From Tipula vernalis (Eukaryota > Arthropoda > Insecta > Diptera > Tipulidae): a DNA stretch of 64,000 nucleotides. A program made the translations under genes and the position numbers. Shown piece after piece: positions 11,741 through 21,660 of this stretch (the first letter of the stretch is position 1; every line of letters begins with the position of its first letter). Where the stretch lies: contig OY282560.1 of assembly GCA_958295665.1 (NCBI GenBank), forward strand, positions 48,298,333 through 48,362,332, in the 5' to 3' direction. Under the pieces are notes generated by a model. The model saw only the letters and a program-made list of their open reading frames with translations, ran no database searches and was not told the origin of the DNA.

Positions 11741-11982
11741 CACTTTTAATTTATGAGTCTTTTAATTTAATTCAATAATTTTGAATTTTTTTGTATTTTG
11801 TTAATAAATAACTTTTGTAAAAACTTGAATTGTGTATCATTTAAACATTTACCCTAAAAATGATCAATTATAGCGACCTCTAAATATTGTCCTAGTTAGC
11901 TAAAATTTTGCAAAGTCGTTTGTTAGCATGTTTGGAATAAAAGCAACCTTGTGGAAAACCTAATTTTAATATTTCAGATAAA

Positions 11983-11994
11983 TGGACCACCCTA
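11983..11994 (-). repeat. Right terminal inverted repeat of the hAT-like element
   Basis: Reads TAGGGTGGTCCA on the minus strand. The satellite resumes immediately after it with the 8-bp target duplication. Confidence 0.85.
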
Positions 11995-12995
11995 ATGGAT
12001 AGTATCTAATATTACCTCGAAAATTTCGAGCATTCATAGAATAGAAACAATTGGAATATTCCTGAATAGGGAATCTCGACTAATTTCGAAAATCAAGAAT
12101 AATCTCAACAATATTCTTAAACAAATCTCGCAAGTCTTTAATATTCTCGAAAAATCTCATCTATATAACGTCAACACTCAACAAATTTCGTAAAGATGCA
12201 CAACTTCGAAAAATCTAATAAAATATCGAAATTATGGAGAAACATGGATAGAATCTAATATTACCTAGAAAAATTCGAGCATTCTTAGAATAGAAAAAAT
12301 TGGAGTATTTCCGAAAAGCGAATCTAGACTAATCTCAACAATATTCTTAAACAAATCTCGCAAGTCTTTAATATTCTCGAAAAATCTCATCTATATAACG
12401 TCAACGCTCAACAAATTTCGCAAAGATGCACAACCTCGAAAAATCTCATAAAATATCAAAACTATTCTGAAACTTGGATATACTCTAATATAACCCCGAA
12501 AATCAACGATATTCTCGAAAAAATCGCGATATTAGAAAATAAAAAATTCGAATATTTCTGAAAAGCAAGTCTTGACAAATCTCGAAAATCTCAAATAATC
12601 TCGAACGAATTCTTGAAAAAATTTCGATACTCTTTAGTATTCTCGAAAAAATGTATCTATATAACGTCAACGCAAAACATATTTCGCAAGGCTATAAAAC
12701 CTCAAAAAATCTCATAAAATATCAAAATTATGGAGAAACATGGATAGTATCTAAAATTACCTTGAAAATTTCGATCGTTCTTAGAATAGAAAAAATTAGA
12801 GTATTCCCGAAAAGCGAATCTCGAATAATCTCGAAAATCTATGCTAGTCTTGAACAAATCTCGAAAGTCTTTAATATTATCGAAAAATTTCATCTATATA
12901 ACGTCAATGCTCAACAAATTTGGCGAAGATGCACAACCTCGAAAATTCTCATAAAATATCGCAATTATTCGGAAACTCGGATAAACTTTAATATA
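11995..12995. repeat. ~240-bp satellite, block 3
   Basis: Anchors lie near 12159, 12391, 12653 and 12892, spaced 232, 262 and 239 bp. The types run B, B, A, B, so alternation is broken once, with two adjacent B units. The block begins with the right target duplication of the hAT-like element and ends at the TA used by the MITE. Confidence 0.85.
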
Positions 12996-13308
12996 CTGTC
13001 GAAACTCGATTTTCCGGTATCCGATTATAAGTAAACCTCTATTATCCATGATTTTCTTTTACACAGTTGATTTTTTGAGTCTCTTGTTTATCCAGATTTT
13101 CAATTGATTAACCCGGATTTTTCATTTTTATTTTTTTCGTTAAATTTTGGCAACAGTGTTATTTCTGTGTTAAACATATCTATATGTAAATACATACATA
13201 TGTACGTTGTGTATTTTTTTATAAAACTGAAAAATTCAATCAACTAGGATCTTTGATATTCCGTGAAACCTCCGGTCCCAAATATCCCGGATAATCTAGT
13301 TTCGACTG
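12996..13308. mobile_element. 313-bp pogo/Tigger-like MITE
   Basis: A short non-coding element with inverted ends, flanked by TA (12994-12995 and 13309-13310). The left end reads CTGTCGAAACTCGATTTTCC and the complement of the right end reads CAGTCGAAACTAGATTATCC. This resembles the CAGT...TATCCG ends of pogo/Tigger members of Tc1/mariner (family knowledge). The satellite copy at about 8881-8930 has the same flanks joined through a single TA, which proves the insertion. The interior has no open frame, as expected for a deletion derivative moved by another element's transposase. Confidence 0.8.
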
Positions 13309-14068
13309 TAACTCCTAATTAACTCTAATATAAGAAAAAAATTCTTAATAAAAAATTCGAACATTTTCAAAAGCAAGTCTCGACTAATCTCGAAAATCTC
13401 AAATAATCTCAAACGAATACTTGAAAAAATTTCGATACTCTTTAGTATTCTCGATAAACTTTATCTATATAACATCAAAGCAAAACAGATTTCGCAAATC
13501 TATGAAACCTCGAAAAATCTCATAAAATATCGAAATTATGGAGAAACATGGGCAGAATCTAATATTACCTCGAAAATTTCGAGCATTCTTAGAATAGAAA
13601 AAATTGGAATATTCCCGAAAAGCGAATATCGACTAATCTCGAAAATCAAGAATAATCTCAACAATATTCTCAAACAAATACCAAACGTCTTTAATATTAT
13701 CGAAAAATATCATCTATATAACGTTAACACTCAACAAATTTCGCAAAGATGCACAACCTTGAAAAATCTCTTAAAATATCGAAATTATTCTTAAACTCGG
13801 ATAGACGCTAATATAACCTCGAGAATCAACGATATTCTTGAAAAAATCTCGAAATTAGAAAATAAAAAATTGGAGTATTTTCGAAAAGCGAATCTAGACT
13901 AATTTCGAAAATCTAAAATAATCTCATCTACATATATAACGTCAATGCTCAACAAATTACGCAAAGCTGTAAAACATCGAAAAATGTCATAAAATACCGA
14001 AATTATGGAGGAACATGGATAGACTCGAATATAATTTCGAAAATCTCGATCTGGAAAATCTTGAATAA
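13309..14068. repeat. ~240-bp satellite, block 4
   Basis: Anchors lie near 13463, 13711 and 13923 (types A, B, and a B-like unit with mixed features). The last unit is shortened and more diverged, typical of an array edge. After about 14068 the sequence becomes unique. Confidence 0.8.
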
Positions 14069-15169
14069 ACCTTCACCTGACATAAAACTTAGCACCAAAG
14101 AAACCTCGTATATTGACCAGAAATAGGTGCATCTGTAACATCACGTAATGCCAAAGTTCGAAACCAAAATCCGGAAAACGAGAGCAATTTAGTAGCGAAA
14201 TTGAAATGTGATTGGAGTGCGTTAATAATAACAACATGATGTGAAATTGTGGTGAAATGATGTACGGCCAAGAATGTACTTGTTGATTCTAATTCATTAA
14301 TATTAACCACGACAATAACATACAAACATAAATATTGTTACTTCAAATTTAATTAGTTCCGTCAATTTTAAAATGTAGAAATCGACGTAGGTGATTAGTT
14401 TTTAGAACCTGTGTTCCCGTTCTGTTCGCACTGAAATTCAATAAAATGGCAAAAATTATGTCATGTCGAAACTGGCTTCAAATTGAGTTGAAACTAGGGT
14501 TAAACATGACACATTATGTTGAAACTGAAGTTAGTTTGAAACTATAGTTACGAAACCAACTTTATTTCGAGATCATGTGTTTTTGCCACTATTGAAGAGA
14601 TGCTATCTTTTGTTCATTGAGCTATTAAGCTTGCGTTCCTGGGGAAAGTACAAAAATAATGCGGTTCGGACTTGTATATCTTGCTAATCGCTTTGTAACA
14701 TATTTCGCGTCTACTCGCCCCATCACTTCGAAATATGCGCCTCATCTTACGGTCGCTTATAGTTGCATTCTTCATTAGTTGATTAGATAATAATTATTGT
14801 TGTTTTGAGTTCGTCGTAATCAAGTTAGCATTTCCATTCAATTAAATTACATAAGAACATTGGCATGGTATATGGCTTCCAGTTACCCATAAAATAAATT
14901 AAAAATAAAAATTCCAACAAACTTTTCCATTAAAACTAAAAGTTTGTTACGTAATCGCATAATTGCATTGTGTTCGCCTATCGTAAACTTGGCAATGAAA
15001 AGTATTGATTGCATTACCTAACTCGTAGAACATGCAGCTGTAATAAGTAATTAAAAGTTGGTTGAAGGTTGGCCAGCCACGTTTCTGTGTGTGTGTTTTG
15101 TGCTTACGATAAATAGTTTAGCGGTAAACAACTATAACGAAAACGTTTTTTTTTTTTATTCATCTACAG
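14069..15169. other. Unique upstream DNA of the CAP gene; 5' exon not resolved
   Basis: No protein family is recognisable on either strand. The region should contain the promoter and perhaps the first exon of the gene starting at 15170, but I cannot choose a donor site that fits the required phase. A short open frame from an ATG near 14455 has no resemblance to anything I know. The end of this stretch is a good 3' splice site: a run of T followed by attcatctacag, ending at 15169. Confidence 0.4.
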
Positions 15170-16603
15170 GCCACCACGAGACATTTCAATACATGGATCA
15201 CACCTACCAGCACTCGGTTCTACCCAACATGATTGTGGCTCATTGGCCCGAGTTGTTATGGTTCGAAAAACTGATCAACGTGTTATAAATCGCAAGGATA
15301 ATCCACAATGCAAGGTAGTCACTTTGGAAACGATACAAACATATCGCGGACACAAACCGGATCGAACATTTGTATCGCAACAAATCCAAGAAAATCCCAC
15401 AAATGTACCAAAACTAAGCATGACATCAGGTGTACAAAGTGAATTACATTCGTTATCGCTTAACGAATCAACGTCGACGCCGAAACGCGGTACACCCAAA
15501 ATGAAAACTCCCTCACCAATATTACGTAAATCAGGCTACTCAGTGTTCGAGGTGGAATGCTTAGAGGCTCATAATGAATATCGGCGGGCCCATGGTGTTG
15601 TCCCATTAAAGTTGAATAAAAGGTTGTGCCAATTTGCTGAGGAATGGGCAAAAATTATTGCGCTCCGTGGTAATCCAGTGCATCGCAGTAATTCACCGTA
15701 TGGCGAGAATATATTTTGTGCATGGAGTTCATCATCGGATTTAGTTGTGAATGGGCGGGAACCGGTTGAAAATTGGTAAGCTAATTGCATTTACACGTAC
15801 ATGTATATACTGATCAATATTTTCTTTTACACGTCCGCAGGTATAGTGAAATATCTGCACACAATTTTGGTAAAGAACCGACCACCCTAAAAACTGGCCA
15901 CTTTACCCAAGTCGTGTGGGCCGATAGTCGTGAATTGGGTGTGGCCCAAGCAAAAAATCGTTCCGGTCATGTATTTGTCGTTGCAAATTATGATCCACCG
16001 GGTAATTTTATTGGTAGTTTTTCAATGAATGTACCACCACTCCTAACCAGTACATCAACATCAGGTTCATCCACCAAATCATCATCACGTCTAAGTAATT
16101 CATTTAAATCAGATCGTAGCCTTTCGAGTCGCAGCCCATCCACACCAAATCTAGATGATTTCCCAAAACAGGTACTAAAATATCATAACGAAATGAGGCG
16201 AAAACATGGTGCGCCCGAATTATGTTTAAGCAATGATTTAAATGGATGCGCACAGGAATGGGCTGAAACATTGGCGAAAGAAGATCGTTTTGCACATCGG
16301 CCAAATTGCCGATACGGTGAAAATTTATATTGTTTATGGTCATCGGATCGGAATGCAACACCGAACGCAAGAGATGTGTGTCGCACATGGTACGATGAAA
16401 ATAAAGAGTATACATTTGGGACGGAACCGTCTCGTGTACTCAATTCCGGCCATTTTACACAATTGGTGTGGAAATCATCGCTAGAATTGGGTGTTGGTGT
16501 GGCCAAGACGAAACAAGGAAAAGTACTGGTGGTGTGTAATTATCATCCGAGGGGAAATATTATCGGACAATTTAGTAAGAATGTTTCAAAGACGGGACAT
16601 TAG
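15170..16603 (+). CDS. GAPR-1-like protein with two CAP/SCP domains (5' exon missing)
   Basis: Coding exons 15170-15775 and 15841-16603 (TAG) encode 455 visible residues. The first exon is open back to a strong acceptor at 15169, and its first base completes a split codon, so at least one upstream exon exists. Residues 1 to about 123 have no recognised domain. CAP domain 1 (about 125-270) has HNEYRRAHG, SPYGENIF, GHFTQVVW and YDPPGNFIGSF. A Ser-rich linker (about 271-308) follows. CAP domain 2 (about 309-453) has YHNEMRRKHG, CRYGENLY, GHFTQLVW and CNYHPRGN. The His, Glu, Glu, His set that lines the CAP cavity in GAPR-1 appears in both domains. The PPGN/PRGN ending marks the GAPR-1 (GLIPR2) branch, whose known members are intracellular and bind membranes, rather than secreted venom-allergen types. 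The exact role is unknown. No break is seen, so it is probably functional. Confidence 0.88.
15776..15840 (+). other. 65-bp spliceosomal intron
   Basis: It starts GTAAGC and ends in a pyrimidine-rich run and CGCAG, with a branch-like tgatcaat about 30 bp before the acceptor. It splits a TGG codon (TG|G), and splicing joins ENW to YSE in perfect agreement with the CAP fold. The size is typical of short insect introns. The second CAP domain has no intron at the matching place. Confidence 0.9.
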
Positions 16604-17740
16604 AGTTTCGTTAAATTGTACCTTATAAGAAATCATCTTCAAGAAGTGCTGGCAATTTGGATGGTGAAGAATTTAGTTTATAGATAAAAGACAATTCCGC
16701 AACATAAGTGTTATGTTGATAAAATAATTTTAAGAACGTTGACGAAATTATGCGGGCAGATATTATAATTAACAGTATTATAGGGTGGTTGGTAAACCGC
16801 CCCCAATTACAATCAGCGTGATGGCCAGTACCGTTTGAAGCTAGGAATGCCTATACAGACAGACACACACATTCCAGATCCTCATATATTATGCCTTATA
16901 TACATCATAATAATCTAATCGTATTTAATTTAAAACAGATCTGATTTATTAATTTAAAAATTAAATCCATCCATTCATTATAAATTAGCACAAATTAATT
17001 AATTTGGTTTATTAAATATGGCAATTAATTACATACCATTATATACAGAAGAGACTTACTAAAAAGGATAATTAAAATTAAAAAATTTCAAACAATTAAC
17101 AAACAAAAAAAAAGACTGTAAATTGTAATTAATTAATTAAATAATTAAAAATTGGAATGCTTGCTATAAAAATTTGCTATAACAAATAAAAATGTCCAGC
17201 ACAAAATATTTTCTGTTTAAATTTAATTAATTTTGTCTTCCAAAATATAAATTATTATTATTAATTTGCGTAAATCGCTTCCATTTTAAATTTTTTTTAT
17301 TTTTATTTTTTTTTCTTAAACTGTAATATTTATTTTTAATAATTAATAAACATACTTACCTAATTAAAGTGCAATCAAATTATTGATGGTTTCGAATAAA
17401 CTAAATATAACTAAACTTTTTTCATTAATTAAATAACTAATTAAAAATTAACATTTTCATGCCTATATCTACATAAATAAAATTATTGACTATTTAGAGT
17501 ACAAAAAATCATGTTACGTGTAAATAAAATTTAATTAATAAAAAAAATATTGAAACAGGTATATTCATGATAATTTTTATTTTTAATTTAAATAAACAAA
17601 AAAAAAAAACATTTATTTGTGTTTGCCTGTCCAGCAAAGAAGATACTCGAATGGTGACAAACGAGGAGAAATCCTCTCTAAATTCATAAAATATATAAAA
17701 GGCTTTAACCTCGCTAGGTGGACAGAAAATTAACCGAACT
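16604..17740. other. AT-rich 3' flank of the CAP gene
   Basis: Very AT-rich, with many homopolymer A and T runs and taatta motifs. Candidate polyadenylation signals are weakly placed (for example aataaa near 17186), so I cannot fix the transcript end. No gene or tandem repeat is seen. Confidence 0.5.
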
Positions 17741-18960
17741 TCCAAATTAATCCGTAACCGGACCTCTTAACACAATCTTCCGGTTAACCTCCAACTCAAT
17801 TTATAATTCAAGCTCCAATTCAACTCCACCTCAACTTTCAAAACAACCGTTATCCTAACAAGTCATAACCCTCGGGTTGCCTTGGTATTTTCTATTTTTT
17901 GAGGAATTTGAACTCTCTGCATAATTTACGATAATTAAACTAGTCGTTTACTTTCCCAGAACGCTTGAAGTTCTTAAAAGCGTTTGATTTACGATTTGTG
18001 ATATTCAGGCTCAGCATATCTGAAATTAACAAATAATTTCGAAACAAATAATTTAAAAACACTCACCACAGTATTACACAACTTCTGGCTGCTCATGCAC
18101 GCAAAATACGGAGTAACCTGACTCTGGGTTCACAAACCAAATTCTCGTCCGTACATTCGGACGTCCGGACGGAAATTTGTTTGTGAACCCACAGTAACGG
18201 GAAATACTGCTCATACTTAAAATTAGCATTCAACCAGGTTACCGCAAGAATGACAATGTCATAATAAATATAAACTATTGTTGGGTTTAATGGCTATATT
18301 AGCTGGCTAATTTTGAGTATGAAGTGACAGTACGAACTGCTAACTAAACGCTAATCTAAACCAATTCAACCGCCAAATGGAATCCAACTCAACGCCCAGC
18401 TCAATTCTTAAACAAGCATATATAAAAAATTTATTCAACTATACACTGAACACAATTCAAAACAAATGAAAACCGATTCAACCGTCTAATGAAACCCATC
18501 TGAACCCTCCACTCATCTGAACCCTCCTCTGTTCACTAAACTCTAATCCAACCTAAATTCAACTTCAACTAAAAAAAAAAAAAATGGAACCTGCAAATGG
18601 AACCCAACACAACCGCAAACTCTACATTCAACTCGATAATTTAAACCCCACTCACCGAATTAAACCCTAATCTAACCCCAACTCAACTCTCAACTATAAC
18701 GCAAACTCAACGTTCGGCTTAATCGTCAAACCAGGATATATACAAAATTGCTCAACTGCTCACTAAACCCAATCCAAACAAAGTTCAACCCTAATTCACC
18801 CGCAACTCAACCGCAAACTAATCGCCCAACTCAACCGTTCACTAAACTCTGACCTAATCCCAACTCAAAACCAATTCAACTCACAAATAGAATCCAACTC
18901 AACCCTCAACTCAACGCCTGAATCCTCAAGCCAGCATATATTAGTAATGGTCAAAGTATT
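17741..18960. repeat. G-poor, degenerate caactcaacc-rich repeats
   Basis: The plus strand is rich in A and C and poor in G, with dozens of aactcaac-like motifs. Longer similarity is visible. The pattern 'tcaac...atggaacccaac', then 'tcaa(g/c)ca(t/g)atata', then 'tcaact...cactaaaccc' recurs around 18355-18450, 18575-18770 and 18845-18945, suggesting old units of about 200-300 bp. Open frames are absent. A small inverted repeat, taaccgga / tccggtta, lies at 17755-17762 and 17779-17786. Confidence 0.5.
18122..18194. repeat. Imperfect hairpin with ~30-bp arms
   Basis: The left arm, 18122-18151 (ctctgggttcacaaacc then aaattctcgtccg), pairs with the right arm, 18166-18194 (cggacggaaatttg then tttgtgaacccacag), with a one-base bulge and few mismatches. 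The spacer is 14 bases. Further out, gtaacctg near 18114 and caggttac near 18236 are also complementary. The whole could be a small palindromic transposon remnant. Confidence 0.65.
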
Positions 18961-19471
18961 TAGATCACCACGTGCTTTATGGCCCAATTCTTATGACAGG
19001 TACCTAATCCTCTTGACGTACAGCTTCCAAAAGCTTATCAATTCTTCCCTTTGACCATAGAAAGAGGTTGGCGAAATAAAAAAATCCAAATCGAGCTAAC
19101 CGTTCTCGAGATACCATGAGTAAAGACAAAGATCCTGGCCTTCAGACAGACACAGAGTGGATTGTATGAAATGAGTGCGTTTAGTATTTTAAAGCATCAT
19201 CAATTGGAACCGTTTTACGTATTACTATAACTTCTGCTTCAATGTCGATAAGGCAGGTTCTGTTTTAATATTCCAGCCGAAATTAAAAAATCTACTCGAT
19301 ATCAGCAGGAAATCTAACAGGATGCATTGATAACATTGAGAAGACTTTCTCCAATTGTTCTACATGGTAAGAAATCACGCTTTATAAGAAATCAGCCTGA
19401 ATCAGAGATGGATTGCACTTCAATCCAGGAATCCGGAAAAATTCAGTTTTCCAAAAATCATTAGAAGGTTA
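18961..19471. other. Unassigned intergenic DNA
   Basis: No gene, RNA or tandem repeat is recognised. The stretch at about 18958-19110 (tatttagatcaccacgtgc onwards) has a base composition unlike its neighbours and could be transposon debris, but I find no paired ends. Confidence 0.35.
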
Positions 19472-19600
19472 GGTTAGGTTACGGACACGAGCAACGAAGT
19501 GGACCAACGTCTCTTCCTCCTCTTCGTCCAAGCAGCTTCTGCAGAAGTCATTTGCCTCCTGACCCAGCCTTCTTGCATGTTCTCCAAGAATGGTGAAGGT
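19472..19600 (-). pseudogene. Tail of a non-LTR retrotransposon (C-terminal zinc-like motif)
   Basis: The minus strand encodes GEHARRLGQEANDFCRSCL followed by an acidic run and TLVHF. This is the C-terminal Cys-x-x-Cys ... His motif seen after RNase H or RT in Jockey/R1/LOA-type non-LTR elements. The two or three later Cys positions read as Arg, and the frame ends within a ggttaggttaggtta stretch. It is only about 40 codons long, so the clade cannot be named firmly. Confidence 0.6.
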
Positions 19601-19915
19601 TAATTTGTGTTATCTTAATCATAACCATTTAACCTCTACCTATCTCTATGGTATATTCCTGCTACGGCAGGAATATTATTTCTCGGTATTTTGGGATGCG
19701 CCGGATCCGCCCGTCTCACAACCCCTCATACCCTCTGTAAAGGACTTGTCAGTGCCCCCGTCTGGCCGGGCTGCCGACATCCTCCTCCATCGGTACACCA
19801 GCTCCTTCGCTTATGTGCCCCTCCTTAACCTTCAAGGGAGGCCTTGCCCGACCGAGGTCGCCGGCTTCAGTCTCCTCCATTCAGGCCCAAACCACCAGTG
19901 AAAACACCACCAGTT
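19601..19915. other. GC-richer transposon-like debris with a perfect hairpin
   Basis: Base composition changes sharply: about 19690-19910 is much richer in G and C than its surroundings, suggesting a foreign fragment. At 19653-19676, atattcctgc, tacg and gcaggaatat form a perfect 10-bp stem with a 4-base loop. Neither strand gives a convincing protein match. The right edge abuts the gypsy fragment near 19915. Confidence 0.4.
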
Positions 19916-21066
19916 TTATCATGGGTAACATTATATTATTATCATTCCTATTTACATTTTTGTTTCTCTCGTTTACATTTTCATCCAAAAATTCATTTTC
20001 TATTCCATTTTTAATTTTTATAATATATTTTCTATTTCCTCTAAATGTAATTCCATATTTATCTTTTATCACATATGATCGATTATTATACTTTTTAATT
20101 ATTGTTCCGTACAACCATTCATTGTTTTCTAAATATAAAACCTTGCCATTAATGCTTAACTTACTAAGTGGCCTTGCCGATTTATCATAATAAAATTTCT
20201 GCCTTTCTCTCTTAGTTTTAATTTTATTTTTAATTTCGTTTTTATTTAGTACTTCTTTATTTATAGAATCCTCTGACACTGGACATTTAGTTTTTAACAT
20301 TCTACCCATGAACAATTGAACTGGCGACAAAAGCATATCTTGCAGAGGAGTGACATTATACTCCAAAATTTGATATTGATAATCCTTCCTTCCATTCAAC
20401 ATGTTTTTCTTCAAAATATTTTTAGCAATCGATACCGCTTTTTCCGCCAGTCCATTGCTCTGAGGTTAATTTGAACTAGAAAATTTTAACTTAAAATTAC
20501 ATTCATTTGCAAATTTCTTAAATTGATAACTATTAAATGGAACATTATCCTATCTGATTTCCGTTGGTATACCAAATTTGGTGAACAATCTTTCCAAAAC
20601 ATTAATAACTTCAATAATCGACTTATTTGTCAACCGTTCTGAACACAACCAACTTGAGTATGAGTCAACAATGGCCAAATATGATGCTCCACCACAATCA
20701 GATATATCAATTGCCACTTGTTCCCATGGATACTTTGGCTCATCGTGTTGTTCCAACGGCTCTTTCGGGTTCTTTCTATGAAACTGTTCACAAATTGCAC
20801 AATCTCCAACGACCTTTACAATTTCGGTCGATAATCCCGGCCAATAATACAACTCTCGGCCCCTCATACGAGTTTTTTCCATTCCCCAAATGAGCAGTAT
20901 GCAACCAACTCAATGTTTGTTTTCTCATTTCACGTGGAAACACCAATTTGTCTCCAAAGAATACTAGACCGTTACCAATACTCAATTCATTTTTGATTTT
21001 ATGAAACCTTTTCTCTTCGACACCCAATTTTTTATATTCTGGCCACCTCTCACCCAAAAACGACAT
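19881..21066 (-). pseudogene. Second gypsy element: integrase only, with two stops and a frameshift
   Basis: The order on the minus strand is as follows. First comes an integrase N-terminal region (KIKNELSIGNGLVFFGD and LHTAHLG, with the H-x-x-H form) from 21066. There is a frameshift near 20885. Then WPGL, DCAICEQ (the Cys pair), the first Asp in VAIDIS, a TAG at 20552-20550 just before the second Asp (DNVPFNS), a TAA at 20468-20466, and the Glu in NGLAEKAVSIAK. The C-terminal part has FYYDKSARPLSKL and GTIIKKYNNRSYV, ending in FRGNRKYI and a basic, Asn-rich tail. From 20882 to 19881 the frame is constant apart from the two stops. The opening MSFLGERW, directly after a leader-like region, suggests that gag, protease and RT were deleted. 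It is less similar to the element at 3613 than a duplicate would be. Confidence 0.85.
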
Positions 21067-21660
21067 TACATTTTATTCCAATTTTTATTTTCCAACTCAA
21101 TTATTTAAATATTCACTGTTAATTTACTTATAACACTTTATTTTACTTGAGCACTAACCTGATAAACTGATTATTACTCGTTCCTGGTTAAGCTAAACTT
21201 ATGTCTATGACGCTAATCGATCGCAGTTATACTCATTATCATAATTAGTGCAGTCGTACTCGATCGCCAGTTTGGTTGGACTCTATAGTTTTGGGTTTCA
21301 CCCTCTCGTTCGTTTTCATTTTTCGTCGTTTGTCTCGTCACTCCAAACAAATAACTTGCTAATCTTTATCCATTTGACCAACGGTCGCGAGAGATTAGTT
21401 CTAATTTTTAACGATGGTTTAGTTGCACTAAAACTATCGTTAAAAATACGAATACAAAATTATTTCAAGCTTTTTGGCAGCCGATCGTGAATTAACGTTT
21501 TCTCTATATTAGGAAATTTATTAATTAGAAAAAAGATTTCAATTTTAACACAAAACTGCTTCATTTCGATCGATTGCTTTATTTTATAACAGTTTCTGCA
21601 TTACCATTGAGTCTTTGGATAAGATTGTGTAGTTACAGTGCTGGTCGTTTGGTGTCACTA
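21067..21660 (-). mobile_element. Possible LTR and leader of the second gypsy element
   Basis: On the minus strand this AT-rich region has AATAAAGTG followed about 20 bases later by aacag, and then runs into the ATG of the integrase fragment, as an LTR end plus leader would. It also holds several cgatcg motifs and an imperfect hairpin at 21404-21447 (atttttaacgatggtttagt against its near complement). No second copy is present to set the ends. The assignment rests on position and signals. Confidence 0.35.

Larger units (their letters stand above)
9057..11994 (+). mobile_element. hAT-like DNA transposon with TIRs and 8-bp target duplication
   Basis: A 2,938-bp element inserted in satellite. 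The ends are inverted: TAGGATGGTCCA at 9057-9068, against the reverse complement of the right end, TAGGGTGGTCCA (11983-11994), 11 of 12 identical. It is flanked by ATGGATAA (9049-9056) and ATGGATAG (11995-12002). Undisturbed satellite copies, for example near 3440 and 8170, contain gaaacatggatag once, which confirms an 8-bp duplication with one later mutation. An inner inverted repeat, tagaggtcgctat, lies at 9181-9193 with its complement at 11870-11882. An 8-bp duplication plus CxxH and RW motifs in the transposase point to hAT or a close relative. A possible polyadenylation signal, AATAAA, lies near 11804. Confidence 0.85.

Noticed and set aside
14089..14325. 78-codon minus-strand open frame next to satellite block 4
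   Set aside because: No family resemblance and no supporting context; treated as chance.
15058..15288. Open frame with a hydrophobic start upstream of the CAP gene, as a possible signal peptide exon
   Set aside because: It crosses the acceptor site at 15169 and runs in a different frame from the CAP exon, ending in a stop. The CAP frame is open to the acceptor without it.
16183..16506. Minus-strand open frames opposite the CAP exon
   Set aside because: They are shadows of the real gene, with no domain resemblance.
16779..16800. tagggtggttggtaaacc as another end of the hAT-like element
   Set aside because: Only about nine bases match the terminal repeat, with no partner end or duplication nearby.
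19470..19483. ggttaggttaggtta as telomeric repeat
   Set aside because: Fewer than three units, and ttagg-like triplets occur by chance in the tail of a non-LTR fragment. Not evidence of a telomere.
19590..20190. Plus-strand open frames over the GC-rich fragment and the gypsy tail
   Set aside because: They mix transposon debris with the antisense of the integrase tail, and no domain is recognisable.
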